A DNA stretch of 64,000 nt from Aestuariibaculum sediminum (GTDB lineage: Bacteria; Bacteroidota; Bacteroidia; Flavobacteriales; Flavobacteriaceae): positions 928,314-992,313 of the forward strand of contig NZ_JACVXB010000001.1 of NCBI RefSeq assembly GCF_014596945.1, in the 5' to 3' direction. The position numbers and the translations under genes were made by a program. The notes under the pieces are model-generated. The model searched no databases, was not told the origin of the DNA, and saw only the letters and a program-made list of their open reading frames with translations. This document shows, in pieces, positions 52,024 through 60,350 of this stretch (position 1 is the stretch's first letter; each line of letters opens with the position of its first letter).

Positions 52024-54906
52024 ATGCAACACAATATTAAAGATATTGACTTAATTAATGCATATTTGTTTGGTAGTCTTACTGCTCAACAAAAAACTGA
52101 TTTTGAAACTAGACTAAAAACCGATGTCGATTTTAAGAATACTTACGAAACACATGTAGTTTTTTTGGAAGGATTAAAGCGACAGGCTGTAAAACAGGAT
52201 ATAAAAAGAGGAAAGCGACTTTACGTTAGAAATAAGTGGTTTAAGGTTTTTGGGATTCCTTTAATCTTATTTGTTGTGTTGTTTTTTATATTTTTAATTT
52301 CTACCAATAATAAAGGCAAATTAGCATTCAGTCAAAAATTGAATTTTGAGTCGGAATATGTTCAATATTTCAACATTCCATTAGATTCAGTTATTGAAAT
52401 AACCGGGAAAAAAGGCACAAAAATTAGGTTCAATCCAAATCATTTAAAAACCAATTCAAACGAAAGTTTTATAGCAGATTCTTTACGAGTAGAACTTATA
52501 GAATTAACTACAAAACAAGATTTGCTATTAGCTAATGCGCAAACGATTTCAAATGGAGAATGGCTAATTTCAGGAGGAGCATTTAAAATTAATATTTCTG
52601 CAAATGGTCTACCATTAAACCTAAATGAAGGTAAAACCATTCGTGTTCAATTTCCAAAAAACACTTCCGAAAAAAACATGCAATTATTTTATGGTGAAAG
52701 AGATGATTTAAATATTATGAATTGGTTGCCAACCAATATTCAACTTGAGCCAGAAACTTATTTTACTATTTTTTATAAAGATTCAATCGTTTTGGATGTT
52801 GAGCAAGCCAAAAGATTTGGTGTGGATATGTATAATCGTTTAGCTATTGCTGATTCGTTAGGTTATTTAGATTATACTGATATTACTTTGAAATTTCCTG
52901 AATTAGATAGTCTTATTGTTGAAAAGGACACATTAAGAGTGTTTTATAATACTTTTGAATTGTTTAGTGGGTACTTTCCTAATTCAGATTTTCCTCCTAG
53001 TGAATATTTTTCAATTTCCAGAGAACAAGCTAATTTTTTAATTAAGCCAGGTCCTGATTATTATGTTGATTATTATTTCGATAAAGGTTTTTTCGAAACC
53101 TATAATACCATAACAAACGATTTTTATAAAGCCCTAGAAATATCTAATCTTGGCTGGATAAATATCGACAAATTTGCTCCAAAGGAAGAAAAAGTGAATA
53201 TTCAACTGAGCTTTAATTTGAGAACAAAATACAATGAAATTTATCTCATTGATGAAAGAAATAGCACCGTGCTAAACGTTTTAGATGAAGAAATTGAAAT
53301 TCCCAAAGGCAGAAGTTTTTGCCTCATAGCCATAGGGATGAAAGGAGATGCTTATTATGTCTTTAAAAAATCGGTAAGATTTAAAACAAATACAGATTAT
53401 AAAATAAATTATAAAGAAATAAAGGCTAATCAGTTAAAATCAATGTTAAAAATAGATGTTGATCCTCCACAAAATAAGCCTATTAAAAAGAAAGAAACCG
53501 AGGTTGAAAATGACTTTATTTCGGTTGAAGAAAAAGTAGTTGAAGATGAAATTGAAAATACAGAAATTCAAACTAAACCAGTAGTAGATTCTGTGATTAC
53601 CGAGTTTTTCAAAAAGGTTTTTAAAACCCCAAATCGATTTGAAATTACTTCAAATAAAGATACTACCATAGTTTGCTCTGAAGGAACTAAACTGTTCATA
53701 AAAGCGAATAGTTTTATTGATGAAAATGCTATAGAAGTAAAAGGTAAAATGCATCTATTTGTTTCAGAATATTATAAAATTTCAGATATGCTTTTAGCTG
53801 ATTTAACAACGACTTCCTATACTGAAATATTAGAAACTGGCGGCATGCTTTTTATCGAAGCAAAAAAGGAAAATAGTAAATTAAAATTAAAAGAACAGTC
53901 GGCTATAGAGATATCATTTCCAACTAAAAAACCGAAGAATGATATGCAACTGTTTTCAGGTTTTTGGAATAATGACCGTATTAATTGGGAATTACAATAC
54001 GATACAGCATCGCTTCCTGCTGAAACTGCCAAAATTAATTTTGAGAAGCAAGAACCGAGGGTGGAAGTTCCTTACGCCGTTGTAGAACAAACACCTATTT
54101 TTCCAGACTGTGAGAAAGGAACTCGTAGCCAACAAAAAAACTGTACAAGTACAGCTATTAGTAAATTTGTAAGGGAAAATTTTAATATAAGTTTAGCTTC
54201 TGCTTACGGGTTATCTGGTCGTCAGCGAATTAATGCCATTTTTAAAATTAATGAAGAAGGAGCGGTGAGTGATATTCGAATACGAGCACCACACCCTGTT
54301 TTAAAGAGAGAAGCAGAAAGGGTTTTGTCATTATTACCAAAAATGATTCCTGGTAAACAAAGAGGGATTCCCGTTGTAGTACCATATTCTTTGCCCATAA
54401 TATTTGATGTGGGTGAAAATATAAGTATAGCAAATATAAAACTTCTTGAGGGTATGAGTAATCAAGATTCAGTATACCTTGAAAGTTTAGAAAAAGATAT
54501 TGTTAGTAGTAAAAATGATGTATTGCCTAAATCAGTTGTCGATAATTATATTTTAATGACTGGTAAACTTGGATGGATAAACTGTGACCGTTTTGTTCGA
54601 AATAGGAATTTAGTTAAGTATAAACTTATTCAGGGTGACAGAGGTATAGCTAAAGTTAATGTGGTGTTTAAGTCCTTAAACTCTGTTTTACCTGGTAGAT
54701 TTTTAAATGGGGGATACGACTTTGGTTCGGTGCCAACTGGCGAGATGGTAGTACTTATAGCTATTAAAAAGCTTAATGGTAAATTGTATCTACATATGGG
54801 AGAAACAATAATTAAAGAGAACCCTAAAATAGAATTCAAGTTTAGAGAAGTAAGCATAGATGAGCTTAAAAAAGCATTAAAAAAACTTAATAAGGATTTT
54901 AAATAA
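52024..54906 (+). CDS. Large anti-sigma-like membrane protein with TonB C-terminal-type domain
   Basis: 960 residues. The N-terminal about 70 residues look like an anti-sigma domain (LINAYLFGSLTAQQKTDFET) without zinc cysteines. A transmembrane helix follows at about 77-97. The periplasmic part has two similar modules (about 115-250 and 535-665, each ending in a MQLF...NWxL segment), a Lys/Glu-rich linker near 480-530, and at about 690-800 a TonB_C-like domain (GRQRINAIFKINEEGAVSDI, VLKREAERVLSLLPKM). The C-terminal stretch repeats a LGWINCDRF motif seen earlier as LGWINIDKF (about 375). The gene pairs with the ECF sigma gene. I infer a signal transducer from the periplasm. Confidence 0.7.
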   Translation: MQHNIKDIDLINAYLFGSLTAQQKTDFETRLKTDVDFKNTYETHVVFLEGLKRQAVKQDIKRGKRLYVRNKWFKVFGIPLILFVVLFFIFLISTNNKGKLAFSQKLNFESEYVQYFNIPLDSVIEITGKKGTKIRFNPNHLKTNSNESFIADSLRVELIELTTKQDLLLANAQTISNGEWLISGGAFKINISANGLPLNLNEGKTIRVQFPKNTSEKNMQLFYGERDDLNIMNWLPTNIQLEPETYFTIFYKDSIVLDVEQAKRFGVDMYNRLAIADSLGYLDYTDITLKFPELDSLIVEKDTLRVFYNTFELFSGYFPNSDFPPSEYFSISREQANFLIKPGPDYYVDYYFDKGFFETYNTITNDFYKALEISNLGWINIDKFAPKEEKVNIQLSFNLRTKYNEIYLIDERNSTVLNVLDEEIEIPKGRSFCLIAIGMKGDAYYVFKKSVRFKTNTDYKINYKEIKANQLKSMLKIDVDPPQNKPIKKKETEVENDFISVEEKVVEDEIENTEIQTKPVVDSVITEFFKKVFKTPNRFEITSNKDTTIVCSEGTKLFIKANSFIDENAIEVKGKMHLFVSEYYKISDMLLADLTTTSYTEILETGGMLFIEAKKENSKLKLKEQSAIEISFPTKKPKNDMQLFSGFWNNDRINWELQYDTASLPAETAKINFEKQEPRVEVPYAVVEQTPIFPDCEKGTRSQQKNCTSTAISKFVRENFNISLASAYGLSGRQRINAIFKINEEGAVSDIRIRAPHPVLKREAERVLSLLPKMIPGKQRGIPVVVPYSLPIIFDVGENISIANIKLLEGMSNQDSVYLESLEKDIVSSKNDVLPKSVVDNYILMTGKLGWINCDRFVRNRNLVKYKLIQGDRGIAKVNVVFKSLNSVLPGRFLNGGYDFGSVPTGEMVVLIAIKKLNGKLYLHMGETIIKENPKIEFKFREVSIDELKKALKKLNKDFK

Positions 54907-54911
54907 AACAA

Positions 54912-54945
54912 AAAAACCAATTTAGTTTATGCTAAATTGGTTTTT
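54912..54945. terminator. Bidirectional terminator after the large membrane protein gene
   Basis: AAAAACCAATTTAG/CTAAATTGGTTTTT, a 14-base stem around TTTATG, with A and T runs on both sides; it also serves the convergent gene at 54983. Confidence 0.88.
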
Positions 54946-54982
54946 AGATGTTGTTTGTTAAAAAGATTAATAGCTGTATGAA

Positions 54983-55219
54983 TTAATATTCCAGTTTTTG
55001 GTTTCCAGTATATTCTACAACTTGTCCGTCTTTTTTAAATACTAAAACGACTTTATCGTTTTCATCTAAGTATTTTGCTTTAAGCTCCCAACCTTCTTCG
55101 TTGGCGGAGTCAATTAAGCACTTGCGAACGTCGGGATTATTAAGGTTTAAGTTTAGTTCTACAGCTTTAGCACTTACGGCAAGCAAAAGCATTCCTGTAA
55201 AAAGTAGTAGTTTTTTCAT
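54983..55219 (-). CDS. Small secreted protein of unknown function
   Basis: 78 residues from the ATG at 55219; the frame extends to a TTG at 55228. A signal peptide MKKLLLFTGMLLLAVSAKA gives a mature protein of about 59 residues beginning VELNLNLNNPDVRKCLIDSA with one cysteine. Its C-terminal half is beta-rich (VVLVFKKDGQVVEYTGNQKL). No family is recognised. Confidence 0.7.
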   Translation of the reverse strand: MKKLLLFTGMLLLAVSAKAVELNLNLNNPDVRKCLIDSANEEGWELKAKYLDENDKVVLVFKKDGQVVEYTGNQKLEY

Positions 55220-55272
55220 AGAGTACAATTTTAAGTGTGTTATACATTGAACTCCATAAGATAGTACAGCTT

Positions 55273-56292
55273 CTACATATTTTTAAATATAATAGTTGAT
55301 TGTCCTGTTTTTACGACGAATTCAACGGTTTTGCCCAAAATCAATGCACGATTATCCTTTTCATGTCCTGCGGGCATATTAAAGGCAATTGGAAAATTGT
55401 AATCTTTAAGAACATCAATAATAAGCTGTTCAACCGATGTACCCCATGGTGTGGTGTTGCGTTTCACTCTGCTCATATCACCAATTAAAACACCCGCACA
55501 GTGGTCAAAATATCCTGCGCGCTTTAAACCTTGTAGCATGCGGTCTATATGGTATTTGTATTCTCCAATTTCTTCAATAAAAAGAATTTTCCCAGTGGTA
55601 TCTATACTAGTTTTTGAGCCTAACATGCTGTAAAGTAAACTTAAATTTCCTCCAACAACTGGAGCTGTAACAGAGCCTTCACGATTGTAGTTAGATCCTT
55701 TTAACGTATAATTTAATGATTCTCCAAAAATAGCTTTTCTAAACGTTTCAATGGTTTCAGGTATGGTGGTGAGGTCGTCTGGTAAGCTCGTGCACATGAG
55801 GGCATGAATTGTTTCAAAACCTTTAATATGAAATAAATTATGTAATGCTGTAATATCCGAAAACCCAATAAGCCATTTCGGTTTCTTGTTAAACGCTGTA
55901 AAATCTAATTTATCTATTATTCTAACAGCACCATAACCACCTCTAGCACACCATATGGCTTTAATTGAAGGGTTGTCCATAGCGTTTTGAACATCTTCAC
56001 AACGTTCGGCATCTGTACCTGCAAAATGGTTATTTTGGTTAAAAACATGCTCTCCTAAAACAGGGTGTAAACCCCAGCTGATTAACAGTTTTTTTGCTTC
56101 TTCAATTTCGTCGGTACGGTTTTTTAAAATACCTGATGGTGCAACAATAGCAACCGTATCGCCAACTTTTAAATATGGAGGTTGTGTCAAGGTTATTGTG
56201 GTATTAGTTGAATTGTTTTGAGCCAGACCCGTTGTTTTTCCAATGAAACAAACAGTACAAATAAATAGGCTTAATATTGAGATTTTAGACAT
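55273..56292 (-). CDS. LD-carboxypeptidase (peptidase S66)
   Basis: 339 residues from the ATG at 56292. It has a signal peptide (MSKISILSLFICTVCFIGKT), then a S66 domain: GDTVAIVAPSG, the catalytic serine region WCARGGYGAVRIIDKLDF, IGFSDITALHNLF, the glutamate region FIEEIGEYKYHIDRML and the histidine in MPAGHEKDNRALILG. It trims D-alanine from tetrapeptides during peptidoglycan recycling. The signal peptide makes this copy periplasmic, while the Escherichia coli LdcA is cytoplasmic. Confidence 0.9.
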   Translation of the reverse strand: MSKISILSLFICTVCFIGKTTGLAQNNSTNTTITLTQPPYLKVGDTVAIVAPSGILKNRTDEIEEAKKLLISWGLHPVLGEHVFNQNNHFAGTDAERCEDVQNAMDNPSIKAIWCARGGYGAVRIIDKLDFTAFNKKPKWLIGFSDITALHNLFHIKGFETIHALMCTSLPDDLTTIPETIETFRKAIFGESLNYTLKGSNYNREGSVTAPVVGGNLSLLYSMLGSKTSIDTTGKILFIEEIGEYKYHIDRMLQGLKRAGYFDHCAGVLIGDMSRVKRNTTPWGTSVEQLIIDVLKDYNFPIAFNMPAGHEKDNRALILGKTVEFVVKTGQSTIIFKNM

Positions 56293-56414
56293 ATGGTAAA
56301 AGTACATTTTTTTTCTAAAAGCTTAACAAACAAACCTGATGCCAAATACTCAAATATTATTATTTTCGAGAAAAACCATAAGTGCTTTTAAAGTCAATTA
56401 TCGAGTAAAATGTG

Positions 56415-56422
56415 TACTTTTG
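56415..56422 (+). promoter_or_regulatory. Minus-7 element of the metG promoter
   Basis: TACTTTTG matches TAnnTTTG; it ends 22 bases before the metG ATG at 56445. An extended frame from 56412 would start inside this element, which favours the ATG at 56445. Confidence 0.55.
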
Positions 56423-56444
56423 TGGCTTCAAAAACGAAATTATA

Positions 56445-58523
56445 ATGTCAAAACGATATACTATTACTTCTGCATTACCGTATACTAACGGGCCTATTCA
56501 TATAGGGCATTTGGCAGGAGTTTATGTGCCAGCCGATATTTATGCGCGCTTTTTACGATTAACAGGTAACGATGTATTATTTATTGGAGGAAGTGACGAG
56601 CATGGTGTTCCAATTACTATTAAGGCCAAAAACGAAGGTGTAACGCCTCAGGATATTGTAGATAAATATCATGCGATTATTAAAGAATCGTTTGAAGAAT
56701 TTGGTATTTCGTTTGATAATTATTCACGTACTTCGGCACCAATTCATCACGAAACGGCATCAGAATTTTTCAAAACGTTATACGATAAGGGAGAATTTAT
56801 TGAAGAAACTACCGAGCAACTTTACGACGAAAAGGCTAATCAGTTTTTAGCCGATCGTTTTGTAACAGGTACTTGCCCGAAATGCGGAAATGAAGAAGCT
56901 TATGGTGATCAATGTGAAAAATGTGGTACGAGTTTAAATGCTACCGATTTAATAAATCCGAAGTCGGCATTAACAGGAAATGTACCCACCCTAAAACAAA
57001 CAAAACACTGGTTTTTACCTTTAGATAAACATGAAGCTTTTCTAAAAGAATGGATTTTAGAGGGGCATAGAAAAGATTGGAAACCGAATGTTTACGGGCA
57101 AGTAAAATCATGGATTGACGATGGTTTGCGTCCACGTGCCGTAACGCGCGATTTAGATTGGGGTATACCTGTTCCGGTTGAAGGCGGCGAAGGCAAAGTG
57201 CTTTATGTGTGGTTCGATGCGCCTATTGGCTATATTTCTTCAACTAAAGAATGGGCAGCACGCGAAGGTAAAGATTGGGAGTCGTATTGGAAAGATAAAG
57301 ATACCAAGCTGGTTCACTTTATTGGAAAGGACAACATTGTATTTCATTGTATTATTTTTCCAGCGATGTTACAAGCAGAAGGCAGTTATATTTTACCAGA
57401 TAATGTACCAGCAAACGAATTCTTAAATTTAGAAGGGAACAAATTGTCAACTTCTAAAAATTGGGCTGTTTGGTTGCCAGAATACTTAAAGGAATTTCCA
57501 GGTCAGCAGGACGTATTGCGTTATGCTTTAACCGCAAATGCGCCTGAAACTAAAGACAACGATTTTACCTGGAAGGATTTTCAAGCGCGTAACAACAATG
57601 AGCTCGTAGCGATTTTTGGTAATTTTATTAATCGTGTTGTTGTATTAACAAATAAATATTACAACGGACTTGTGCCTGAACCTGCTGAATTATCTCAGGT
57701 AGACCAAGAGACCTTGGCAGCGGTAAAAGCGTATCCAAATGTAATAGCAAGCTCAATTGAACGTTACCGTTTCAGAGAAGGTCAGCAAGAACTCATGAAT
57801 TTGGCGCGTTTAGGAAATAAATATTTAGCCGACGAAGAGCCTTGGAAGGTAGTAAAAGTAGATGAATTACGTACACAGACTATCATGTACGTTGCATTAC
57901 AAATAGCTTCTGCTTTAGCAACTTTAAGCGAACCATTTTTACCGTTTACTTCTAATAAATTAAAAGGCATTTTAAACGTTAGTTCGAGTAATTCGACAAA
58001 GGAGAATCGTATCGAGAACTCATGGAACGATATTTCACAGAAAAATGTGTTACTTCCTGCAGGTCATCAAATTGGGAAATCGGAGTTGTTGTTTACAAAA
58101 ATTGAAGATGAAACTATTCAGTTTCAACTTGATAAATTAGAAGCTAGTAAAAAAGCAAACGAAGCAGCAAATAAAACCGTGGAGCCACAAAAAGATACGA
58201 TTACTTTTGATGATTTTACAAAACTCGACATGCGTGTAGGTACTATTATTCAAGCTGAAAAAATGCCAAAAGCAAAAAAATTATTGGTTTTAAAAGTGGA
58301 TACAGGTATCGACACTAGAACCATTGTATCTGGCATCGCAGAACATTTTACACCCGAGGAAGTGGTAGGTAAAAAAGTAACCGTATTGGTAAATCTCGCA
58401 CCAAGAGCTTTGCGTGGGGTAGAAAGTGAAGGTATGATTTTAATGACCGAGAATACCGAAGGGAAATTGGTGTTTGTGAATCCCGATGATAGTAATGTTG
58501 CCAACGGATTGCAAATAAGTTAA
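56445..58523 (+). CDS. metG: Methionyl-tRNA synthetase with C-terminal tRNA-binding domain
   Basis: 692 residues. Class I signatures: [16 protein letters not shown] (HIGH, about residue 20) and [13 protein letters not shown] (KMSKS variant KLSTS, near 331). A zinc knuckle [18 protein letters not shown] lies in the connective peptide. The C-terminal tRNA-binding domain (EMAP-like; [20 protein letters not shown], about 590-692) provides dimerisation and tRNA binding. A terminator follows the stop. It charges initiator and elongator tRNA-Met. Confidence 0.97.
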   Translation: MSKRYTITSALPYTNGPIHIGHLAGVYVPADIYARFLRLTGNDVLFIGGSDEHGVPITIKAKNEGVTPQDIVDKYHAIIKESFEEFGISFDNYSRTSAPIHHETASEFFKTLYDKGEFIEETTEQLYDEKANQFLADRFVTGTCPKCGNEEAYGDQCEKCGTSLNATDLINPKSALTGNVPTLKQTKHWFLPLDKHEAFLKEWILEGHRKDWKPNVYGQVKSWIDDGLRPRAVTRDLDWGIPVPVEGGEGKVLYVWFDAPIGYISSTKEWAAREGKDWESYWKDKDTKLVHFIGKDNIVFHCIIFPAMLQAEGSYILPDNVPANEFLNLEGNKLSTSKNWAVWLPEYLKEFPGQQDVLRYALTANAPETKDNDFTWKDFQARNNNELVAIFGNFINRVVVLTNKYYNGLVPEPAELSQVDQETLAAVKAYPNVIASSIERYRFREGQQELMNLARLGNKYLADEEPWKVVKVDELRTQTIMYVALQIASALATLSEPFLPFTSNKLKGILNVSSSNSTKENRIENSWNDISQKNVLLPAGHQIGKSELLFTKIEDETIQFQLDKLEASKKANEAANKTVEPQKDTITFDDFTKLDMRVGTIIQAEKMPKAKKLLVLKVDTGIDTRTIVSGIAEHFTPEEVVGKKVTVLVNLAPRALRGVESEGMILMTENTEGKLVFVNPDDSNVANGLQIS

Positions 58524-58549
58524 TATAATTTTAAAACCATAAATATTTG

Positions 58550-58585
58550 AGAGCCACATAACTTTTATGAGGCTCTTTTTTTTTT
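58550..58585 (+). terminator. Intrinsic terminator after metG
   Basis: AGAGCC-A-CATAA, loop CTT, TTATG-A-GGCTCT with a long T run. Confidence 0.9.
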
Positions 58586-58638
58586 AACGGGTGTGCAATT
58601 TTAACATTTAATCTTATTTAGATTTATTTAAAATAACA

Positions 58639-58646
58639 TATATTTG
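58639..58646 (+). promoter_or_regulatory. Minus-7 element upstream of the Cys-rich small gene
   Basis: TATATTTG is an exact TAnnTTTG match, 28 bases before the TTG start at 58675, which predicts a leader of about 22 bases. Confidence 0.5.
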
Positions 58647-58674
58647 CCCAACTAATTGCATTATATACAGACTT

Positions 58675-58845
58675 TTGGGTAAAAAGAAAAAAAAGAAAGT
58701 AGAGAAAGCCATTAAAAAACTGGAGGCCGCAGGAATTATTCTTCCAGAGAAAGTTAAAAGTAGCTGCTGTAAAAAGTTTAAGAAAGGTGAAAACAAGCGT
58801 TGTAAAAAATGTCCTTGTTTCGATTTGCTTAAAAAAGTGGCCTAG
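58675..58845 (+). CDS. Cysteine-rich small basic protein, TTG start
   Basis: 56 residues, beginning (M)GKKKKKKVEKAIKKLEAAGI and ending in VKSSCCKKFKKGENKRCKKC-P-C with FDLLKKVA at the C-terminus. CC, C-x2-C and C make five cysteines able to bind zinc or a cluster. No in-frame ATG exists upstream; TTG preceded by a perfect minus-7 element is the best start, and a terminator follows at 58878. I recall similar short proteins in related genomes, of unknown role. It explains most of the 547-base gap after metG. The remainder (58920-59070) holds the promoter region of the next gene. Confidence 0.65.
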   Translation: MGKKKKKKVEKAIKKLEAAGIILPEKVKSSCCKKFKKGENKRCKKCPCFDLLKKVA

Positions 58846-58877
58846 TATTAAATCTAAATATATTTAATCAACATATT

Positions 58878-58919
58878 AAAAAAACAGATAATTCATAATT
58901 GAGTTGTCTGTTTTTTTTT
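58878..58919 (+). terminator. Intrinsic terminator after the Cys-rich small gene
   Basis: AAACAGATAA pairs with TTGTCTGTTT (one G-T pair) across a 12-base loop, followed by nine T. Confidence 0.8.
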
Positions 58920-59070
58920 GTTATCATGTATCCATGTCATTTTTTTTGTGTCTAATCTATAGCGTATTAATTTTACTAAGGGTTTCGTCAGGAATTTACT
59001 CAGTAAGTAATCTGTAAATCGTCAACCTTTCGTATATTTAGAGTAAGCTATTAATTTTTATAAAATTTAT

Positions 59071-59541
59071 ATGAAAAGAGTTATTTTGTTAGTTCTGGCC
59101 GTGACTTTTATGGCCTGTGGTGGATCGAAAACCATAAGAGATTCGAGAAAAGTAATTAAGGGAAATTGGACGCTAAGCGATATTAGCTATAGCAAATCTG
59201 GACAGTACAATGTCACTTTGTTAGATGATGCATCAAAATCATGTTTCGAAGGTAGTACTTGGCAGTTTATACCCAATAATAATACAGGTATGTATTCTAT
59301 TAACAAGTATGCTTGCGAGGCCGGCGACCGTCATTTTATTTTTACCATTGATGAAATAGATGAAACAACTGGATTGTACGATTTCTTATTAAAACCTACA
59401 GACGAGAAAGGTAAATCTCAAACCAATAAAGGGTTTCGATTAAGTCTTACGGCACTTTCCGATTCGCAAATGCAATGGCAACAAACCGTTATTGTAGATA
59501 ATCAGCCTTTTACAATTTCAATGAATTTCAAAAAAATATAA
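59071..59541 (+). CDS. Lipocalin-like lipoprotein
   Basis: 156 residues. Lipoprotein signal MKRVILLVLAVTFMAC with CGGSKT. The mature part begins VIKGNWTLSDISYSKSG, the lipocalin-type G-x-W motif, followed by beta strands, as in Bacteroidota lipocalin-like domain proteins. Ligand unknown. It is 26 bases before the OmpA-family gene, so the two probably share a transcript. Confidence 0.82.
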   Translation: MKRVILLVLAVTFMACGGSKTIRDSRKVIKGNWTLSDISYSKSGQYNVTLLDDASKSCFEGSTWQFIPNNNTGMYSINKYACEAGDRHFIFTIDEIDETTGLYDFLLKPTDEKGKSQTNKGFRLSLTALSDSQMQWQQTVIVDNQPFTISMNFKKI

Positions 59542-59567
59542 ATTGAATAATAAAACCTTATACAATT

Positions 59568-60272
59568 ATGAAAAAAGTATTAAATAGAACTGGTATTTTG
59601 TTATTAGCACTGGCGTGCGTTTTGTCAACTGCAAGTTGTAAATCGGTACAAAATGCAAACAATAAACAAAAAGGCGGTGTAATAGGAGCTACTGGTGGTG
59701 CTATTTTAGGAGCTATTATCGGAAACAATGTTGGTAAAGGAGGTAACGGTGAATTAGGAGCTGTTATTGGTGGAGTTATTGGTGGTGGTGCCGGAGTACT
59801 TATTGGAAATAAAATGGATAAACAGGCGCAACAAATTGAAGAAGAAATTCCGGGCGCACAAGTAGAACGTGTCGATGAGGGTATTGTGGTAACCTTTGAT
59901 GAGAATAGTGGTGTATTTTTCGATACCAATAAATACAATATTAACTCGGCTTCTCAAGCAACCTTGAATAAATTAATTGGTGTGTTTAAAGAATATCCAG
60001 ATACGAATATTTTAGTCGTAGGCCATACCGATAGTACTGGAGATGCGGCTTACAATATGACCTTGTCAAAAAATCGTGCTAATTCCGTTACAAATTATTT
60101 AACATCTAATGGAATTTCTTCGAGTAGGCTAACAACAAATTGGTTTGGAGAAGAGCAACCAATCGCCGACAATGGGACGGCTGAAGGTCGCGCCAAAAAC
60201 CGACGTGTGAATGTGGCTATCGTTCCTAATGAAAAAATGATAGAAGACGCTAAAGCCGAAGCGGGCAATTAA
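59568..60272 (+). CDS. OmpA-family lipoprotein with glycine zipper
   Basis: 234 residues. Signal peptide with lipobox (LACVLSTASC, C24). A glycine-zipper region (GGVIGATGGAILGAIIGNNV, about 36-85) is followed by an OmpA C-terminal peptidoglycan-binding domain (about 110-225) with VVGHTDSTGDAAYNMTLSKN and GRAKNRRVNVAIV. It tethers the outer membrane to peptidoglycan. It has the YiaD architecture. A terminator follows. Confidence 0.92.
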   Translation: MKKVLNRTGILLLALACVLSTASCKSVQNANNKQKGGVIGATGGAILGAIIGNNVGKGGNGELGAVIGGVIGGGAGVLIGNKMDKQAQQIEEEIPGAQVERVDEGIVVTFDENSGVFFDTNKYNINSASQATLNKLIGVFKEYPDTNILVVGHTDSTGDAAYNMTLSKNRANSVTNYLTSNGISSSRLTTNWFGEEQPIADNGTAEGRAKNRRVNVAIVPNEKMIEDAKAEAGN

Positions 60273-60292
60273 AAAGATATTTATATTTGTTT

Positions 60293-60335
60293 AAATCTCG
60301 TTTTCAATGTTACTTTGAAAACGAGATTTTTTTTT
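60293..60335 (+). terminator. Intrinsic terminator after the OmpA-family gene
   Basis: Fourteen-base stem AAATCTCGTTTTCA/TGAAAACGAGATTT with a nine-base loop and T run. It ends 15 bases before the tex start at 60351. Confidence 0.9.
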
Positions 60336-60350
60336 GAAATAACCCAGGAG

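Noticed and set aside
59012-59040. TCAACC upstream of the lipocalin-like lipoprotein as an ECF promoter
   Set aside because: The first box differs (TCAACC) and no ATC is found 15-16 bases downstream; TATATTTA nearby better fits a housekeeping minus-7 element.
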